NCBI RefSeq assembly: GCF_002885955.2
Contig: NZ_POQS01000006.1
Span: 395,644 to 459,643 of the forward strand
Source: Achromobacter pulmonis
GTDB taxonomy: Bacteria > Pseudomonadota > Gammaproteobacteria > Burkholderiales > Burkholderiaceae_B
Direction of reading: 5' to 3'
DNA: 64,000 nucleotides
The notes under the pieces are model-generated. The model did not search any database. It saw nothing but the letters and a program-made list of their open reading frames with translations, and was not told the DNA's origin. Positions within the stretch are counted from its first letter, which is position 1. Each line of letters begins with the position of its first letter. A program made the translations under genes and the position numbers. This document shows, piece by piece, positions 18,364 to 30,534 of this stretch.

Positions 18364-19356
18364 CTAGCGCGTCAGGTTGCGCCAGTACCGCACGTACTCC
18401 GACACGCCGGTGCGCACGTCGCGCATGGGCGCCTGGAAACCGGCCGCGCGCAGGCGCGAGACGTCGGCCTGGGTGTAGCTCTGGTAGCGGCCCTTGAGGT
18501 CGTCGGGGAACGGGATGTAGCGGATCAGGCCCTGCTCGACCAGCTGCGCCAGCGGCAGTTCGGCCTCGCCGCGTTCGGCGCGCAGCGCGTTGACCACGCC
18601 GGCGGCCACGTCGTTGAACGGTTGCGCCCGGCCGGTGCCGCAGTTGAAGATGCCCGACTGCTCCGGATGGTCCAGGAAGTGCAGGTTCACCGCCACCACG
18701 TCCTCGACGGAAATGAAGTCGCGGCTCTGGCCGCCGTCGGGGTAGCCGTCCCAGCCCGCGAACAGGCGCACGTGGCCGTGTTCCAGGAACTGGTTCATGT
18801 TGTGGAAGGCCACCGAGGCCATGCGGCCCTTGTGCTGCTCGTGCGGGCCGTAGACGTTGAAGTAGCGCAGGCCCACCACCTGGGCCGTCAGGCTGTCCAT
18901 GCGCCGGCGCAGGACCTGGTCGAACAGCAGCTTGGAATAGCCGTAGACGTTCAGCGGGCCTTCGTTGGCGGGGTCTTCCACGTAGACCGAAGAGCCGCCA
19001 TAGACCGCGGCCGACGAGGCGTACAGGAAGGGAATGCGGCGCGCCTGGCAGAACTCGAACAGTTCCAGCGTGACGCGGTAGTTGTTGTCCAGCATGTAGC
19101 GGCCATTGCGCTCGGTGGTGTCCGAGCAGGCGCCCTGGTGCAGGACCGCGCGGACCTCGCCGATGCTGCCGTCGGCCACGCGGCGGCGGAAGTCGTCCTT
19201 GTCCAGGTAGTCGGCGATCTTGCAGTCGACCAGGTTGACGAACTTGTCGCCTTCGGTGAGGTCGTCGACGGCGATGATGTCTTCGATGCCGCGGCGGTTG
19301 AGCCCGCGCACCAGGTTGCTGCCTATGAAGCCCGCGGCTCCGGTAACGACGATCAT
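18364..19356 (-). CDS. hldD: ADP-L-glycero-D-manno-heptose 6-epimerase
   Basis: 330 residues. NAD(P)-binding [15 protein letters not shown] at the N-terminus, the SDR catalytic Tyr-x-x-x-Lys in [12 protein letters not shown], and [24 protein letters not shown] typical of HldD. Last step in making the LPS inner-core heptose donor. Start overlaps the hldE stop by 4 bp (ATGA). Ends the lapA-lapB-hldE-hldD run. Confidence 0.96.
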   Translation of the reverse strand: MIVVTGAAGFIGSNLVRGLNRRGIEDIIAVDDLTEGDKFVNLVDCKIADYLDKDDFRRRVADGSIGEVRAVLHQGACSDTTERNGRYMLDNNYRVTLELFEFCQARRIPFLYASSAAVYGGSSVYVEDPANEGPLNVYGYSKLLFDQVLRRRMDSLTAQVVGLRYFNVYGPHEQHKGRMASVAFHNMNQFLEHGHVRLFAGWDGYPDGGQSRDFISVEDVVAVNLHFLDHPEQSGIFNCGTGRAQPFNDVAAGVVNALRAERGEAELPLAQLVEQGLIRYIPFPDDLKGRYQSYTQADVSRLRAAGFQAPMRDVRTGVSEYVRYWRNLTR

Positions 19357-20294
19357 GAGGATTCTCCAGCCAGTTCGGCGGCGGTGACGACGGACGTGCC
19401 CAGCTTGCCCACGGCGATGCCGCCGGCGCGGTTGGCCCAGCCCATGGCATCGGCCCACGGCAGGCCGATGGCGCGCGACACGGCCAGCGTGGCCAGCACG
19501 GTGTCGCCCGCGCCGGACACGTCGAACACCTCGTGCGCCTGCGCGTCGATGTGGTCGCGTCCCGCATCGGTAAACAAAGTCATGCCCTGCTCGGAGCGCG
19601 TCACGAGCAGGGCTTCCAGATCCAGATCGGCGCGCAGCCGCTGCGCGCGATCGGTGAGTTCGGCCTCGGAATTCCAGCGGCCCACGGCCTGCTGCATTTC
19701 CGAGCGGTTGGGCGTGACCAGGGTGGCGCCGCGATAGCGGCTGTAGTCGTCGCCCTTGGGGTCCACCAGCACCGGGATGCCCGCGGCCCGCGCCAGCGCG
19801 ATGAGCGACTCGACCCGGGTGAGCACGCCCTTGGCGTAGTCGGACAGCACGATGATGTCGTGGTTGGCCAGGTGCCGGGCCAGCGCGGCGTCCACGCTGT
19901 CGAGCGCGGCCTGTTCGGGGTGCTGTTCGAAGTCCACCCGCAGCAGCTGCTGCTGGCGGCCCAGCACGCGCATCTTCAAGGTGGTGTGCAGCGACGGGTC
20001 GGCGATCAGGTCGGCCTGGATGCCGGCCTCGGTCGACAGGCGGCGCACGCTGTCGCCAGCTTCGTCGGCGCCCAGCACGCCCACCAGGGTCACGTGGCCG
20101 CCCAGCGCCGCGACGTTGCGCGCGACGTTGGCGGCGCCGCCCAGGCGGTCTTCGCGGCGCGCCACGCGCACCACCGGCACCGGCGCTTCCGGCGAGATGC
20201 GTTCGACCTCGCCGAACCAGTACCGGTCCAGCATCACGTCGCCCACCACGAGCACGCGGCTGTGCGAGATGGCTTCGGCGGGAAAAGATTTCAT
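19353..20294 (-). CDS. hldE: D-glycero-beta-D-manno-heptose-7-phosphate kinase
   Basis: 313 residues, PfkB-type sugar kinase. [20 protein letters not shown], a [14 protein letters not shown] sugar-binding loop and [20 protein letters not shown] with the catalytic Asp. It corresponds only to the kinase half of E. coli HldE (RfaE domain I); the adenylyltransferase half is absent and would be a separate gene (rfaE2/hldC), the usual arrangement in this group. ATGA overlaps at both ends couple it with lapB and hldD. Confidence 0.95.
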   Translation of the reverse strand: MKSFPAEAISHSRVLVVGDVMLDRYWFGEVERISPEAPVPVVRVARREDRLGGAANVARNVAALGGHVTLVGVLGADEAGDSVRRLSTEAGIQADLIADPSLHTTLKMRVLGRQQQLLRVDFEQHPEQAALDSVDAALARHLANHDIIVLSDYAKGVLTRVESLIALARAAGIPVLVDPKGDDYSRYRGATLVTPNRSEMQQAVGRWNSEAELTDRAQRLRADLDLEALLVTRSEQGMTLFTDAGRDHIDAQAHEVFDVSGAGDTVLATLAVSRAIGLPWADAMGWANRAGGIAVGKLGTSVVTAAELAGESS

Positions 20295-21505
20295 TCGAGT
20301 TCTTCCAGGCGGCGCGGCGCGTAGGTCTCCCAGGCGTTGCAGCCGGGACATTGCCAGTAAAAACGACGCGCCTGAAAACCGCAACTGCGGCATGCGTAGC
20401 GGTCGAGCCGCTGCGTATGCTTGTGGATCAGGCTGCGCAGCAGCGTCAGGTCGGCGCCCGGCACCGGGCCGTGGTCGGCGTCGCCCTCGCCATTGGCCAG
20501 TTCGGCCTCGAGCAGGCGGTCCAGGCCCAGCAGGGACGGATGGCTGCGCAGCGCGCCGCGCGCGAACGTCCAGGCCGGCGCGGCCCCCTGCTGCACGCGC
20601 AGCTCGCGGAACAGTACGTTGAACAGGTCCAGCGAGGCATGGCGCGCGTACTGCTTGAGCAGCACGTCCAGCCCGGCCTGTTCCTGGTGGGCGGCGCGGT
20701 AGTTGGCCAGCACCTGCTCGGCGACCAGGCCCGCGTATTCGGGGGCGTCGTTCATGACCGATTCCAGGTACAGGCGCTCGCGCTTGGGGTCCTGTTCGGT
20801 CAGGGCCAGGCGCGCGCGCAGCATCGCGGTGCGCACCATGGCGCCGCGGCTGGAGGCGGCGTCTATGCCCGACAGCGCATGGTCGGCCGCGTCCAGCGCC
20901 TTGTGGGCGGCGTCGATGTCGGCCGGCTTGGCCGCCAGCGCGGACTGCGCCTGCTCGCAGTAGTAGTGCACGATCTGCGGCACCGGCTCGTCGACCAGGC
21001 CTTGCAGCGTCTTGACGGCCTCGATGGCGCGCGGCCAGTCGTGCTCGGATTCGTAGATGCGGATCAGCGAGCGCAGCGCCGGCAAGGCGTAGCGGGTGTC
21101 CTTGAGCAGCTCGAAACCGCTTTCGGCGCGATCCAGCATGCCGGCCTTGAGGAAATCCTGCGCCAGTTCGTGCTGGGCGTGTTCGCGCTCGGCGGCCGGC
21201 AGGTCGGAGCGGTTGAGCAGGCTCTGGTGCACGCGGATGGCGCGTTCCATCTCGCCGCGGCGGCGGAACAGGCTGCCCAGCGCGAAGTGCAGCTCGGTGG
21301 TTTCGGGGTCGAGCTTGGCGACTTCGACGAAGGCGTCGATGGCGCGGTCCGGCTCTTCATTGAGCAGGAAGTTCAAGCCGCGGAAATAGGAGTCGGGCAG
21401 GCTGCGGGTTTCCCGCAGCATTTGCCGGATGTCGAAGCGCGCGGCCAGCCAGCCCAGCGCGAACAGCACCGGCACGAAAATCAACCACCAAGGTTCAAAA
21501 TCCAC
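20291..21505 (-). CDS. lapB: LPS assembly protein LapB (YciM)
   Basis: 404 residues. An N-terminal membrane anchor (about 6-22, [19 protein letters not shown]) precedes a run of TPR repeats (about 40-330) and a C-terminal rubredoxin-like zinc/iron knuckle CRSCGF...CPGC. LapB links FtsH to LpxC turnover and LPS export, so its coupling to the heptose genes makes sense. Starts 51 bp after the lapA stop. Confidence 0.95.
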   Translation of the reverse strand: MDFEPWWLIFVPVLFALGWLAARFDIRQMLRETRSLPDSYFRGLNFLLNEEPDRAIDAFVEVAKLDPETTELHFALGSLFRRRGEMERAIRVHQSLLNRSDLPAAEREHAQHELAQDFLKAGMLDRAESGFELLKDTRYALPALRSLIRIYESEHDWPRAIEAVKTLQGLVDEPVPQIVHYYCEQAQSALAAKPADIDAAHKALDAADHALSGIDAASSRGAMVRTAMLRARLALTEQDPKRERLYLESVMNDAPEYAGLVAEQVLANYRAAHQEQAGLDVLLKQYARHASLDLFNVLFRELRVQQGAAPAWTFARGALRSHPSLLGLDRLLEAELANGEGDADHGPVPGADLTLLRSLIHKHTQRLDRYACRSCGFQARRFYWQCPGCNAWETYAPRRLEELE

Positions 21506-21556
21506 TGTTCAGGCCCTTGCGGCAGGTCGGTACGGAAAACGAGATGGGCAACGGCA

Positions 21557-21871
21557 TTACAGCGGCGACATCGGCGCGACGGCTTCGGGCGGCACGGCCG
21601 GCGTGGTGCCGTTGACGGCGGCCTGGACGCGGTCGAGCTCGCGGCGCAGACGCATGGCCTCGCGGCGGCGGCGCACGGCGGCGGGCACGGTCAGCAGCAG
21701 GCCGAACAAGGCGCCCAGCACGAAAACCACCAGCATCACGACGATGAGCGGGACGTCCTGCACCACGTAGTCGGCGTAGAACTTCACGGCGACCGGATCG
21801 GTGTTTTTCAAGGCGAACATCAATACCGCAACGAACACGAGCAATCGCAGGGCCCAGACGAGGTAGCGCAT
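21557..21871 (-). CDS. lapA: LapA-family inner membrane protein
   Basis: 104 residues with two membrane segments (about 5-20 and 42-64) and a basic cytoplasmic coiled segment (RRRREAMRLRRELDRVQ). FALKNTDPVAVKFY is the family's conserved stretch. It accompanies LapB in LPS assembly. A basic tail is usual in the family. Confidence 0.9.
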   Translation of the reverse strand: MRYLVWALRLLVFVAVLMFALKNTDPVAVKFYADYVVQDVPLIVVMLVVFVLGALFGLLLTVPAAVRRRREAMRLRRELDRVQAAVNGTTPAVPPEAVAPMSPL

Positions 21872-21948
21872 GGCGCATGCTCCTTAGAAATCGAGACTTT
21901 CAATTGTAAGCGACGTCTCCCGCCCGCCGCGAGAAAAAACCCGGCCCG

Positions 21949-21980
21949 CAAAAACAAAGCCCCTTGATTGCTCAAGGGGC
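21949..21980 (-). terminator. Terminator after ihfB
   Basis: Minus-strand stem GCCCCTTG/CAAGGGGC followed by TTTGTTTTTG. It sits 47 bp beyond the ihfB stop and 77 bp before the lapA start, separating the supraoperon from the lapAB-hldED transcript. Confidence 0.85.
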
Positions 21981-22027
21981 CTGGTTCGCGGTCCGATCCG
22001 CCCGAAGGCAGCCTTTCAGCCGTGCCG

Positions 22028-22387
22028 TCAATGCATGGCGTGCAGACTCACCATCGACGGCATCGGTTCACTCGATCCGGAGGATTGAGCGTCCTCATCG
22101 TTGCCGCCGGCCAAGTCCACCCGCTCGCGCAATTCCTTGCCCGCCTTGAAGTGCGGCACCTGTTTGCCAGGCACCAGCACCTGTTCGCCGGATTTCGGGT
22201 TGCGCCCGATTCGGGGAGACCGCTGCGACAGCGAGAAGCTGCCAAAACCGCGGATCTCAATGCGCTGGCCCGAGGCCAGGGCCTGGGTCATCGCATCGAG
22301 CACGGTCTTGACCGCGTAATCGGTGTCGCGGGCGGCCAGCTGAGGATAGCGGGCCGCCAAGGCGGCGATCAGCTCCGACTTGGTCAC
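22028..22387 (-). CDS. ihfB: Integration host factor beta subunit
   Basis: 119 residues. HU/IHF fold with [41 protein letters not shown] and the DNA-bending arm [23 protein letters not shown]. coli IhfB has 94 residues; the extra acidic, Ser-rich tail after VDLAGG is a beta-proteobacterial variation. Starts 3 bp after the rpsA stop, the conserved rpsA-ihfB pairing. Confidence 0.97.
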   Translation of the reverse strand: MTKSELIAALAARYPQLAARDTDYAVKTVLDAMTQALASGQRIEIRGFGSFSLSQRSPRIGRNPKSGEQVLVPGKQVPHFKAGKELRERVDLAGGNDEDAQSSGSSEPMPSMVSLHAMH

Positions 22388-22390
22388 GAA

Positions 22391-24103
22391 TTAACCGTCG
22401 TTGCGCTGTTGGTCCAGCTTGGCCTTCAGCAGCGCGCCGAGGTTGGTGGTGCCGGACGAGGCGCTGGCATCGGACATACGCTGGATCGTTTCGGCGGTCT
22501 CGGCGTTGTCGCGGGCCTTGATCGACAGCTGGATCGAACGCGTCTTGCGGTCGATGTTGACGATCATGGCTTCGATGTTTTCGCCGACGCTCAGGACGGT
22601 GGTGGCATCTTCGACGCGGCCCGAGGAGATCTCGGAAGCGCGCAGGTAGCCTTCGACGTCCACGGACAGCGTCACGACGGCGCCCTTGGCTTCGACCGAC
22701 TTGATGGTGCCCGGAACCACGGCGCCCTTGTCGAAAGTGGCGACGAAGTTGTTGAACGGGTCGCCTTCCAGCTGCTTGATGCCCAGCGAGATGCGTTCCT
22801 TGTCGGTGTCGATGCCCAGGACCACGGCTTCGATCTCGTCGCCCTTCTTGAAGTTGCGCACGGCTTCTTCGCCAGCTTCCGTCCACGACAGGTCGGACAG
22901 GTGGACCAGGCCGTCGATGCCGCCGGGCAGGCCGACGAACACGCCGAAGTCGGTGATCGACTTGATGGCGCCGCGGACCTTGTCACCACGCTTGAAGTTG
23001 GTGGCGAACTCTTCCCACGGGTTCTGGCGGCACTGCTTCATGCCCAGCGAAATGCGGCGACGGTCTTCGTCGATTTCCAGGACCATGACTTCGACTTCTT
23101 CGCCCAGGGTCACGACCTTGCGCGGATCGACGTTCTTGTTGGTCCAGTCCATTTCGGAGACGTGCACCAGGCCTTCGATGCCGGCTTCGACTTCAACGAA
23201 CGCGCCGTAGTCGGTCAGGTTGGTGACCTTGCCGAACAGGCGGGTGCCTTGCGGGTAGCGGCGAGCGAGGCCGACCCACGGATCTTCGCCCAGCTGCTTG
23301 ACGCCCAGCGAGACGCGGCTCTTTTCCTGGTCGAACTTGAGGACCTTGGCTTCGACTTCCTGACCCACTTGCAGGACTTCGGACGGGTGACGCACACGGC
23401 GCCAGGCCATGTCGGTGATGTGCAGCAGGCCGTCGATGCCGCCCAGGTCCACGAACGCGCCGTAGTCGGTGATGTTCTTGACCACGCCCTTGACCACGGC
23501 ACCTTCGTGCAGGGTTTCGAGCAGCTTCTGGCGCTCTTCGCCCATGCTGGCTTCCAGCACCTGGCGACGCGACAGCACGACGTTGTTGCGCTTGCGGTCG
23601 AGCTTGATGACCTTGAATTCGAGGGTCTTGCCTTCGTACGGGGTGGTGTCCTTGACCGGGCGCAGATCCACCAGCGAACCCGGCAGGAACGCGCGGATGC
23701 CGTTGGTCATGACGGTCAGGCCGCCCTTCACCTTGCCGGTGATGGTGCCGGTGACCAGTTCGCCGTTCTCCAGGGCCTTTTCCAGTTGCAGCCAGGCCGA
23801 CAGGCGCTTGGCGCGGTCACGCGACAGGATGGTGTCGCCGTAGCCGTTTTCCAGGGAATCGATGGCCACCGAGACGAAATCGCCGGGCTGCACTTCGAGT
23901 TCGCCCTGGTCGTTCAGGAACTCTTCCAGGGGGATCAGCGCTTCGGACTTCAGGCCGGCGTTGACGACGACGAAGTTGTGGTCGACGCGCACGACTTCGG
24001 CGCTGATGACCTCGCCGGACTTCATGTCCTGGCTCTTGAGGCTTTGTGCGAAAAGGTCGGCGAAGCTTTCGCCGCCGGTGGCGGTAGTGGAAACGGAAGA
24101 CAT
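22391..24103 (-). CDS. rpsA: 30S ribosomal protein S1
   Basis: 570 residues with six S1 RNA-binding repeats; repeats 3-6 are easy to align (for example [60 protein letters not shown]). Essential for binding structured mRNAs to the ribosome. Start is set at 24103 ([18 protein letters not shown]); an in-frame ATG at 24118 exists. Neither has a good Shine-Dalgarno, which agrees with the known SD-poor, autoregulated rpsA leaders. The 153 bp to cmk probably hold an internal promoter. Confidence 0.97.
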   Translation of the reverse strand: MSSVSTTATGGESFADLFAQSLKSQDMKSGEVISAEVVRVDHNFVVVNAGLKSEALIPLEEFLNDQGELEVQPGDFVSVAIDSLENGYGDTILSRDRAKRLSAWLQLEKALENGELVTGTITGKVKGGLTVMTNGIRAFLPGSLVDLRPVKDTTPYEGKTLEFKVIKLDRKRNNVVLSRRQVLEASMGEERQKLLETLHEGAVVKGVVKNITDYGAFVDLGGIDGLLHITDMAWRRVRHPSEVLQVGQEVEAKVLKFDQEKSRVSLGVKQLGEDPWVGLARRYPQGTRLFGKVTNLTDYGAFVEVEAGIEGLVHVSEMDWTNKNVDPRKVVTLGEEVEVMVLEIDEDRRRISLGMKQCRQNPWEEFATNFKRGDKVRGAIKSITDFGVFVGLPGGIDGLVHLSDLSWTEAGEEAVRNFKKGDEIEAVVLGIDTDKERISLGIKQLEGDPFNNFVATFDKGAVVPGTIKSVEAKGAVVTLSVDVEGYLRASEISSGRVEDATTVLSVGENIEAMIVNIDRKTRSIQLSIKARDNAETAETIQRMSDASASSGTTNLGALLKAKLDQQRNDG

Positions 24104-24256
24104 GGGGTTGAAATCCATTGGGCCGCAATGGCCGTTAAAAACACACCGCAGCGGATTGCCCGCCACAGTGGAGTCAAAATACCTGCCTGCTGGCTTACCC
24201 TTGCGGGGTGGCCCGTGGGGGTGTCGCCTGGCTTGAGCAGGGCCTAAAAAACAAAT

Positions 24257-24952
24257 CTATTCAGATCCGGACGCCGTGGCGCCCCAGAAATCCAGTATTG
24301 CCTGCACCGTTTCCGCAATCGTCAGATTCGACGAATCCAGTACGTGTGCATCCGCTGCGGGAGCCAATGGCGCGGCCGCCCGCCCGGTATCCCGTGCGTC
24401 GCGCTCGCGCATATCCCGCAAAAGGTCGTCTAGATTAGCAGAAATTCCCTTTTCGATCAACTGCTTACAGCGCCTCTGCGCCCGCGCGACCACGTCGGCG
24501 ACCAGGAACACTTTCAGCGGCGCGTCGGGAAACACCACCGTGCCCATGTCGCGCCCGTCGGCCACCAGGCCGGGCGCCCGGCGAAAGGCGCGCTGGCGCT
24601 CGAGCAGCGCCTGGCGCACGCCGGGGAACGCCGCCACGCGCGAAGCGAAATTGCCGACTTCCTCGCGGCGGATGTCGTGGCCGACCTCCCTGCCCTCCAG
24701 GTAGATATGGGGGCCGTCGAAACGCACGTCCAGCGTCTCGGCCGCGCGCGCCACGGCGGGCTCGTCGTCGGCCGACAGGCCGCGCTCGATCGCGGCCAGG
24801 GCGGTCAGGCGATACAGCGCGCCGCTGTCCAGCACTTCCCAGCCCAGGGCCTTGGCGACCCGGTGGGCCACGGTGCCCTTGCCGGACGCGGTGGGGCCGT
24901 CGATCGTGATGACGGGAACGGCGGTGGAGAGTTCGGAGGAAGTCGAAGTCAT
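24257..24952 (-). CDS. cmk: Cytidylate kinase
   Basis: 231 residues. P-loop [30 protein letters not shown] and the NMP-binding/lid sections ([29 protein letters not shown]). Phosphorylates CMP and dCMP. Start ATG 24952 precedes a short Ser/Thr-rich N-terminus. 13 bp after aroA. Confidence 0.96.
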   Translation of the reverse strand: MTSTSSELSTAVPVITIDGPTASGKGTVAHRVAKALGWEVLDSGALYRLTALAAIERGLSADDEPAVARAAETLDVRFDGPHIYLEGREVGHDIRREEVGNFASRVAAFPGVRQALLERQRAFRRAPGLVADGRDMGTVVFPDAPLKVFLVADVVARAQRRCKQLIEKGISANLDDLLRDMRERDARDTGRAAAPLAPAADAHVLDSSNLTIAETVQAILDFWGATASGSE

Positions 24953-24965
24953 GGAGTAATTGTCG

Positions 24966-26288
24966 CTAGGCCGCAACCAGGCCCGCGTAGACATCAAAGT
25001 AACCCGGGAAGGTCTTGCTGACGCAGCCGGGGTCGAGAATACGTACGGCCGCGGGGCCGAACGCCGCCAGCGAGAAGCACATCGCCATGCGGTGGTCGTC
25101 CCAGGTGCCGATGTGCGCGTCGCGCCAGCCGTCGGCGGCCGGCGGCGTGACCCGCAGCCAATCCGGCCCCGATTCCACCTGCGCGCCCAGCTTGGCCAGC
25201 TCGGTCTGCATGGCGTGGATGCGGTCGGTTTCCTTGACGCGCCAGCTGCCGATGTTGCGCAGCCGGCACGGGCCGTCGGCGTACAGCGCCAGCGCGGCCG
25301 CGGTCATGGCGGCGTCGGGGATCAGGTTGAAATCGGTGTCGAAGGCCTTCAGGCGCTCGCCCTGGGCCACGCGCGCGCCAGACACTTCGATCCAGCCGGG
25401 GCCGTAGCTGACCTGGGCGCCCATCCCGGCCAGGGTGTCGGCGAACGCGACGTCGCCCTGGATGCTGTCGGCGCCCACGCCGGTCACGCGCAGCGGACCG
25501 CCGCCGATCGCGCCCAGCGCCATGAAGTAGGACGCCGTGGACGCGTCGCCCTCGACCGCGATCTGCCCGGGGCTGCGGTAGGACGCGCCGGCCTCGATAA
25601 CGAAGCGGCTCCAGCCCTCGCGCCGCACCTGCACGCCGAAGCGCGCCATCAGGTTCAGCGTGATTTCGATATAGGGCTTGGAGATCAGCTCGCCGATGAC
25701 CTCGATCGCCACCGGCTTGCCGCTGGCGCGCGCCTGCAGCGGCGCGGCCATCAGCAGCGCCGTCAGGAACTGGCTGGAGACCGACCCCTGCACCCGCGCC
25801 ACCGCGTCGCCGGCGATTTCGCCGCGGCCGATGCGCAGCGGCGGATAGCCCGGCTGGCCCAGGTAATCGATGCGCGCGCCCAGCGCGTTCAAGGCGTCGA
25901 CCAGGTCGCCGATGGGACGCTCGTGCATGCGCGGCACGCCCGAGAGCCGGTAGTCGCCGCCCATCAGCGCCAGCGCCGCGGTCAGCGGACGGATGGCGGT
26001 GCCGGCGTTGCCCATGAAAAGGTCGGCGCTTTCGACCGGAAAGCGCGGCACGCCCTGCACCGTGACGCGGCCGGCGTCCAGGTCCGAGACCTGCACGCCC
26101 AGCTGGCGCAGGGCGGCCAGCATCACGCGGGTGTCGTCCGAATCCAGCAGCCCGGTGATGGCCGTGCCGCCTTCGGCGATCGCGGCCAGCAGCAGCACGC
26201 GGTTGGAAATGCTCTTGGAGCCCGGCAGGGCCACTTCGCCCCGCGCCTGGCGCACCCGGGGCAGATCCAGATAAGGCAAAGCGCCCAT
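24966..26288 (-). CDS. aroA: 3-phosphoshikimate 1-carboxyvinyltransferase (EPSP synthase)
   Basis: 440 residues. Phosphate-binding [39 protein letters not shown] (the PEP/glyphosate loop, with the class [10 protein letters not shown] form) and [18 protein letters not shown]. Sixth step of the shikimate pathway. Start ATG 26288, 5 bp after the tyrA stop; a longer frame upstream is shadow of tyrA. Confidence 0.97.
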   Translation of the reverse strand: MGALPYLDLPRVRQARGEVALPGSKSISNRVLLLAAIAEGGTAITGLLDSDDTRVMLAALRQLGVQVSDLDAGRVTVQGVPRFPVESADLFMGNAGTAIRPLTAALALMGGDYRLSGVPRMHERPIGDLVDALNALGARIDYLGQPGYPPLRIGRGEIAGDAVARVQGSVSSQFLTALLMAAPLQARASGKPVAIEVIGELISKPYIEITLNLMARFGVQVRREGWSRFVIEAGASYRSPGQIAVEGDASTASYFMALGAIGGGPLRVTGVGADSIQGDVAFADTLAGMGAQVSYGPGWIEVSGARVAQGERLKAFDTDFNLIPDAAMTAAALALYADGPCRLRNIGSWRVKETDRIHAMQTELAKLGAQVESGPDWLRVTPPAADGWRDAHIGTWDDHRMAMCFSLAAFGPAAVRILDPGCVSKTFPGYFDVYAGLVAA

Positions 26289-26293
26289 GTCAG

Positions 26294-27196
26294 CTACTCC
26301 TTGCGCCAGTTGCGGCGCGCCCGCGCTGCCGTCTCCAGCAGCGTCGACAAGGCCGCGCCGTCGCCCGCGGCGATGGCGTGCTCGGCCCGGTCCAGCACCG
26401 CGCGGACCTCGGCCAGCTCGGCCAGCATCGCGTCGCGGTTGGACAGGAAAATATCGCGCCACATCTCCGGCGAACCCGCCGCGATGCGCGTGAAATCGCG
26501 AAAGCCGCTGCCCGCCAGATCCAGGCGGGTGGCGGCGTCGGCGGCCGTGGCCACCTGGTTCATGTAGACCGCCGACAACAGGTGCGGCAGATGGCTGACC
26601 GAGGCCAGCAGCCTGTCGTGTGCATCGGCGTCCATGTCGATCACTTGCGAGCCGCAGGCCAGCCAGGCGCGGCGCACCAGATCGACGCTGGCCGCGGAAT
26701 TCCCGGGCAGCGGCGTCAGGATGACGATGCGATCGCGATAGAGGTCGGCCTGCGCGGCTTCCGGTCCGGTGCGTTCGGCGCCGGCGATCGGATGGCCGGG
26801 CACGAACTGCGCGGCCCGCTCGCCCAGCGCGGCGCGCGCCGCGGCGGCCACCTCGGCCTTGGTGCTGCCGGCGTCGGTGAGCACGGCGCCGGCGCGCAGG
26901 TGCGCGCGCATGCGCGACAAGGCGTCGGCCAGGCCGCCCACCGGCGTGGCCAGCAGGATCAGGTCGGCGCGCGCGGCCGCCTCTTCGAGCGACACGACCT
27001 CGTCGATCAGGCCCAGTTCGCGCGCGCGCGCCAGCGACTGCGGATTGCGTCCCGCCCCCAGCACCACGCCGACCTGCCCGGCGCTGCGCAGCGCCGCGGC
27101 GAACGAACCGCCGATCAGGCCCACGCCGACGACGGCCAATACAGGAATCAGGGGGCCAGCGGCCCCCTGATCGGAAGACAGTGCAGCGTCGTTCAT
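26294..27196 (-). CDS. tyrA: Prephenate/arogenate dehydrogenase
   Basis: 300 residues. Nucleotide-binding [38 protein letters not shown] carries the catalytic His/Ser region. Makes the tyrosine precursor. Monofunctional (no chorismate mutase domain), as expected in this supraoperon. Its start overlaps the hisC stop by 4 bp. Confidence 0.95.
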   Translation of the reverse strand: MNDAALSSDQGAAGPLIPVLAVVGVGLIGGSFAAALRSAGQVGVVLGAGRNPQSLARARELGLIDEVVSLEEAAARADLILLATPVGGLADALSRMRAHLRAGAVLTDAGSTKAEVAAAARAALGERAAQFVPGHPIAGAERTGPEAAQADLYRDRIVILTPLPGNSAASVDLVRRAWLACGSQVIDMDADAHDRLLASVSHLPHLLSAVYMNQVATAADAATRLDLAGSGFRDFTRIAAGSPEMWRDIFLSNRDAMLAELAEVRAVLDRAEHAIAAGDGAALSTLLETAARARRNWRKE

Positions 27197-28314
27197 GCTG
27201 ACAGGATGGCGCCCAGCGCGTCGATGAAACGCTGGTTCTCTTCGGGCAGGCCGATGGACACGCGCAGCCACTCGGGCAGGCCGTCTCCGGCCACCGGGCG
27301 CACGATCACGCCGCGCTTGAGCAGTTCGAGGTTGATGCGCGGCGCATCGCCCACGTGCACCAGCACGAAGTTGCCGTAGCTGGGCACGTAGCGCAGCTTC
27401 AGGGCCTCGAACGCGGCGCACAGCTGCGCCTTGCCGGCCTTGTTCAGGGAGTAGGCCTGCTGCAGATAGGCGGCGTCGCCCAGCGCGGCCACGGCGGCGG
27501 CCTGCGCCAGCGTGTTGACGTTGAACGGCTGGCGCACGCGGTTGAGCAGGTCGGTCAGGGCCGGCTGCGCCACCGCGAAGCCCACGCGCAGGCCGGCCAG
27601 GCCGTAGGCCTTGGAGAAGGTGCGCGAGACGATCAGGTTGGGATAGCCGCGCACCAGCTCGGTGCTGTCGAAACGGAACTCGGGATCGAGGTATTCGTTA
27701 TAGGCCTCGTCCAGCACCACCGTGACGCGCTCGCCGTGGGCGGCGTGCACGCGTTCGAGGAAGGCCGCGACCTGCTCGCCCGGCACGAAGGTGCCGGTGG
27801 GGTTGTTCGGGTTGGCGATGAACACCAGGCGGGTGTCGTCGGCGATGGCGTCGAACATCGCGTCCAGGTCGTGGCCGTAGTCCCTGGCCGGCACCACGAT
27901 GTGGCGCGCGCCGCGCGCCTGCGTGGCTAGGCGGTACACCGCGAACGAGTGCTGCGCGTACACGGCGGAAGCGCCCGGCTCCAGCAGCGCCAGCGCGGCG
28001 ATTTCCAGGATGTCATTGGAGCCGTTGCCCAGCGTGATCCAGTTCATCGGCACGCCGTAGCGCTCGGCCAGCGCGGCCTTCAGGTCGAAGCCGTTGGGAT
28101 CGGGGTAGCGCGCCAGCGATTCGGCCGCGGCCAGCATGGCCTCGCGCGCCGAGCCGGGCATGCCCAGCGGGTTTTCGTTGGACGCCAGCTTGACGATGCC
28201 AGCCGGATCCAGCCCGAACTCGCGGGCCAGTTCTTCGATGGGCTTGCCCGCCTGGTAGGGGGCGATGGCGCTGACGTGCGCCGGGGCGGCGAGGGGCTTG
28301 GATGCGGTGGTCAT
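27193..28314 (-). CDS. hisC: Histidinol-phosphate/aromatic aminotransferase
   Basis: 373 residues, PLP fold type [21 protein letters not shown], the [14 protein letters not shown] segment and [18 protein letters not shown] with the PLP lysine. It is the hisC2/hisHb member of the aromatic supraoperon and probably serves tyrosine/phenylalanine transamination as well as histidine synthesis (family knowledge). ATG 28314 follows the pheA stop by 11 bp. Confidence 0.94.
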   Translation of the reverse strand: MTTASKPLAAPAHVSAIAPYQAGKPIEELAREFGLDPAGIVKLASNENPLGMPGSAREAMLAAAESLARYPDPNGFDLKAALAERYGVPMNWITLGNGSNDILEIAALALLEPGASAVYAQHSFAVYRLATQARGARHIVVPARDYGHDLDAMFDAIADDTRLVFIANPNNPTGTFVPGEQVAAFLERVHAAHGERVTVVLDEAYNEYLDPEFRFDSTELVRGYPNLIVSRTFSKAYGLAGLRVGFAVAQPALTDLLNRVRQPFNVNTLAQAAAVAALGDAAYLQQAYSLNKAGKAQLCAAFEALKLRYVPSYGNFVLVHVGDAPRINLELLKRGVIVRPVAGDGLPEWLRVSIGLPEENQRFIDALGAILSA

Positions 28315-28325
28315 GTTGTGGAGGC

Positions 28326-29411
28326 TCACGACGCCGGGTAGGAACCCAGCACTTTCAGGTAGGCGACCTGCGCCTGCAGGGCGGCAAGCGCGCGTTCGAC
28401 GTTCGGATCGTTGCGGTGGCCCAGCACGTCGACGTAGAAATAGTATTCCCACTGGCCGGTGCGGGCCGGACGCGATTCGAAACGCGTCATCGACACGCCG
28501 TTGGCCGCCAGCGGGGCCAGCATTTCGTAGACCGCGCCGGCGCGGTTGGGCACGGCCAGGATCAGGCTGGTCTTGTCGCGGCCGCTGACCAGCGGCTCGA
28601 TATTGCCGATGGCCAGGAACCGGGTGCGGTTCTGCGGGTCGTCCTGGATGCCGGCGGCGGCGATCTTCAGGTTCCAGGCGGGCGCGGCCACCTCGCCCGC
28701 GATCGCGGCGATGGAGGGGTCGGACGCGGCCGCGCGCGCGGCCTCGGAATTGCTGGACGCGGCCACGCGGGGTACGCCGGGATAGTGGCGCGTCAGCCAG
28801 CCCTGGCACTGGGCCAGCGCCTGCGGATGCGCGGAAATGGTCTTGATGCCGTCCATACTGCCGGACTGCGACATCAGGCAATGGCGGATCACCAGCGAAC
28901 GCTCGCCCAGGATCTTGAGCGGCGTGTTCAACAGCAGGTCCAGGCTGCGGTTGACGGCGCCTTCGGTGGAGTTCTCCACCGGCACCATGCCCACGTCGGC
29001 CTGGCCGGCCTCGACGGCGCGGAACACTTCATCGAAGGACGCGCACGGCAGCTGCTGCACGGCATGGCCGAAATGCTCCATCGCCGCCTGTTCGGAAAAC
29101 GAGCCCTGCGGTCCCAGGAAGGCGACCGTCATGCCGCGTTCCAGGCCGCGGCAGGCCGAGATGATCTCGGTCCACACGGCCGCCACGCCCGCGTTCGGGA
29201 ACGGGCCGGGGTTGGTCTGCTGCAGGCGCCGGATGACGTCGGCTTCGCGCTCGGGGCGCAGCACCGGGCCGTCGGCGTGCGCGGCGTGCTTGGCCTCGCC
29301 CACTTCGAGCGCGGCGCGCGCGCGCTGCGTCAGCAATTCGAGGATCTGCGCGTCCAGCGCGTCGATGCGTTGGCGCAGCGGGAGCAGCTTGCTTTGCAGT
29401 TCATCATCCAT
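28326..29411 (-). CDS. pheA: Bifunctional chorismate mutase/prephenate dehydratase
   Basis: 361 residues. AroQ-type chorismate mutase (1-85, [21 protein letters not shown]), prephenate dehydratase (about 95-275, [18 protein letters not shown] and [19 protein letters not shown]) and a C-terminal ACT domain with the Phe-binding [20 protein letters not shown]...ESRP. Feedback inhibition by phenylalanine is expected. Overlaps the serC stop by 8 bp. Confidence 0.97.
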   Translation of the reverse strand: MDDELQSKLLPLRQRIDALDAQILELLTQRARAALEVGEAKHAAHADGPVLRPEREADVIRRLQQTNPGPFPNAGVAAVWTEIISACRGLERGMTVAFLGPQGSFSEQAAMEHFGHAVQQLPCASFDEVFRAVEAGQADVGMVPVENSTEGAVNRSLDLLLNTPLKILGERSLVIRHCLMSQSGSMDGIKTISAHPQALAQCQGWLTRHYPGVPRVAASSNSEAARAAASDPSIAAIAGEVAAPAWNLKIAAAGIQDDPQNRTRFLAIGNIEPLVSGRDKTSLILAVPNRAGAVYEMLAPLAANGVSMTRFESRPARTGQWEYYFYVDVLGHRNDPNVERALAALQAQVAYLKVLGSYPAS

Positions 29412-30534
29412 AGCGGCGCTCGAATTCCTTCAGATACTCGACCAGCGCCTGCACGGCGGCCAGGGGCACGGCGTTGTAGATGGAGGCGCGCATCCCGCCC
29501 ACGCTCTTGTGGCCCTTCAGCTGCGTCAGGCCGGCGGCGTCCGCGCCTTGCAGGAAGGCCTCGTTGAGCGATTCGTCGCGCAGCACGAACGGCACGTTCA
29601 TGCGCGAACGCACCGGCGCGTGTACAGGATTGCGGTAGAACGAGGTGCTGTCCAGGTAGCCGTACAGCAGGTCGGCCTTGGCCTTGTTGGCGGCTTCCAT
29701 GCCGGCCACGCCGCCGTTGGCCTTGACCCACTTGAACACCAGGCCCGCGACGTAGATCGCGAAAGTGGGCGGCGTGTTGTAGCGCGAATGCTCGGCGGCC
29801 ACGTTGGCGTAGTCGAACGCGGACGGACAGATCGGCAGGGCATGGCCGATCAGGTCGCGGCGCGCGATGACGACGGTCACGCCCGCCGGGCCGGCGTTCT
29901 TCTGCGCGCCCGCATACAGCAGGCCGCAGCGCGTCACGTCCATGGGACGCGACAGGAAATGCGAAGAGGCGTCCACCACCAGCGGCACGTCGGGCGCGCC
30001 CAGCGCGGCGGTGTCCGGCCAGTCCATGAATTCGACGCCGCCGATGGTCTCGTTGCTGCACAGGTGCAGATAGGCGGAATCCTTGCGCACCTGCCAGGTC
30101 TCGACCGGCGGCACCCAGGTCAGCGGGGCCTGCTCGCGGCCGTCGAGCTCGACGGCCTGCTCGCTGCTGGCCGCAAGCTGCGTGCTGCCGTAGCGGCCGG
30201 CTTCCTTGTAGGAACGCTTGGACCAGTGGCCCGTGACCACGAAGTCGGCCGCCGGCGTGCCGCGGCGCCCCATGAGGTTCATGGGCACGATGGCGTTTTC
30301 CCCGGAACCCCCGCCCTGCATGAACATGACGGCGTAGTCCGCCGGCAGTTGCAGCAGGTCGCGCAGGTCCGATTCGGCTTCATCGCAGATCTGCACGAAG
30401 TGCTTGCCGCGATGGCTCATTTCCATCACGGACATGCCGCTGCCGTGCCAGTCCAGCATTTCCGCAGCGGCTTGCTGCAGCACCACCTCGGGCAAGGCCG
30501 AGGGGCCTGCCGAGAAGTTCCAGGGGCGGGCCAT
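29404..30534 (-). CDS. serC: Phosphoserine aminotransferase
   Basis: 376 residues. [17 protein letters not shown] opening, [17 protein letters not shown], the PLP-lysine region [20 protein letters not shown] and the [15 protein letters not shown]-terminus. Serine and pyridoxine pathways. Start overlaps the gyrA stop by one base (TAATG), so it is coupled to gyrA. Confidence 0.97.
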   Translation of the reverse strand: MARPWNFSAGPSALPEVVLQQAAAEMLDWHGSGMSVMEMSHRGKHFVQICDEAESDLRDLLQLPADYAVMFMQGGGSGENAIVPMNLMGRRGTPAADFVVTGHWSKRSYKEAGRYGSTQLAASSEQAVELDGREQAPLTWVPPVETWQVRKDSAYLHLCSNETIGGVEFMDWPDTAALGAPDVPLVVDASSHFLSRPMDVTRCGLLYAGAQKNAGPAGVTVVIARRDLIGHALPICPSAFDYANVAAEHSRYNTPPTFAIYVAGLVFKWVKANGGVAGMEAANKAKADLLYGYLDSTSFYRNPVHAPVRSRMNVPFVLRDESLNEAFLQGADAAGLTQLKGHKSVGGMRASIYNAVPLAAVQALVEYLKEFERRYG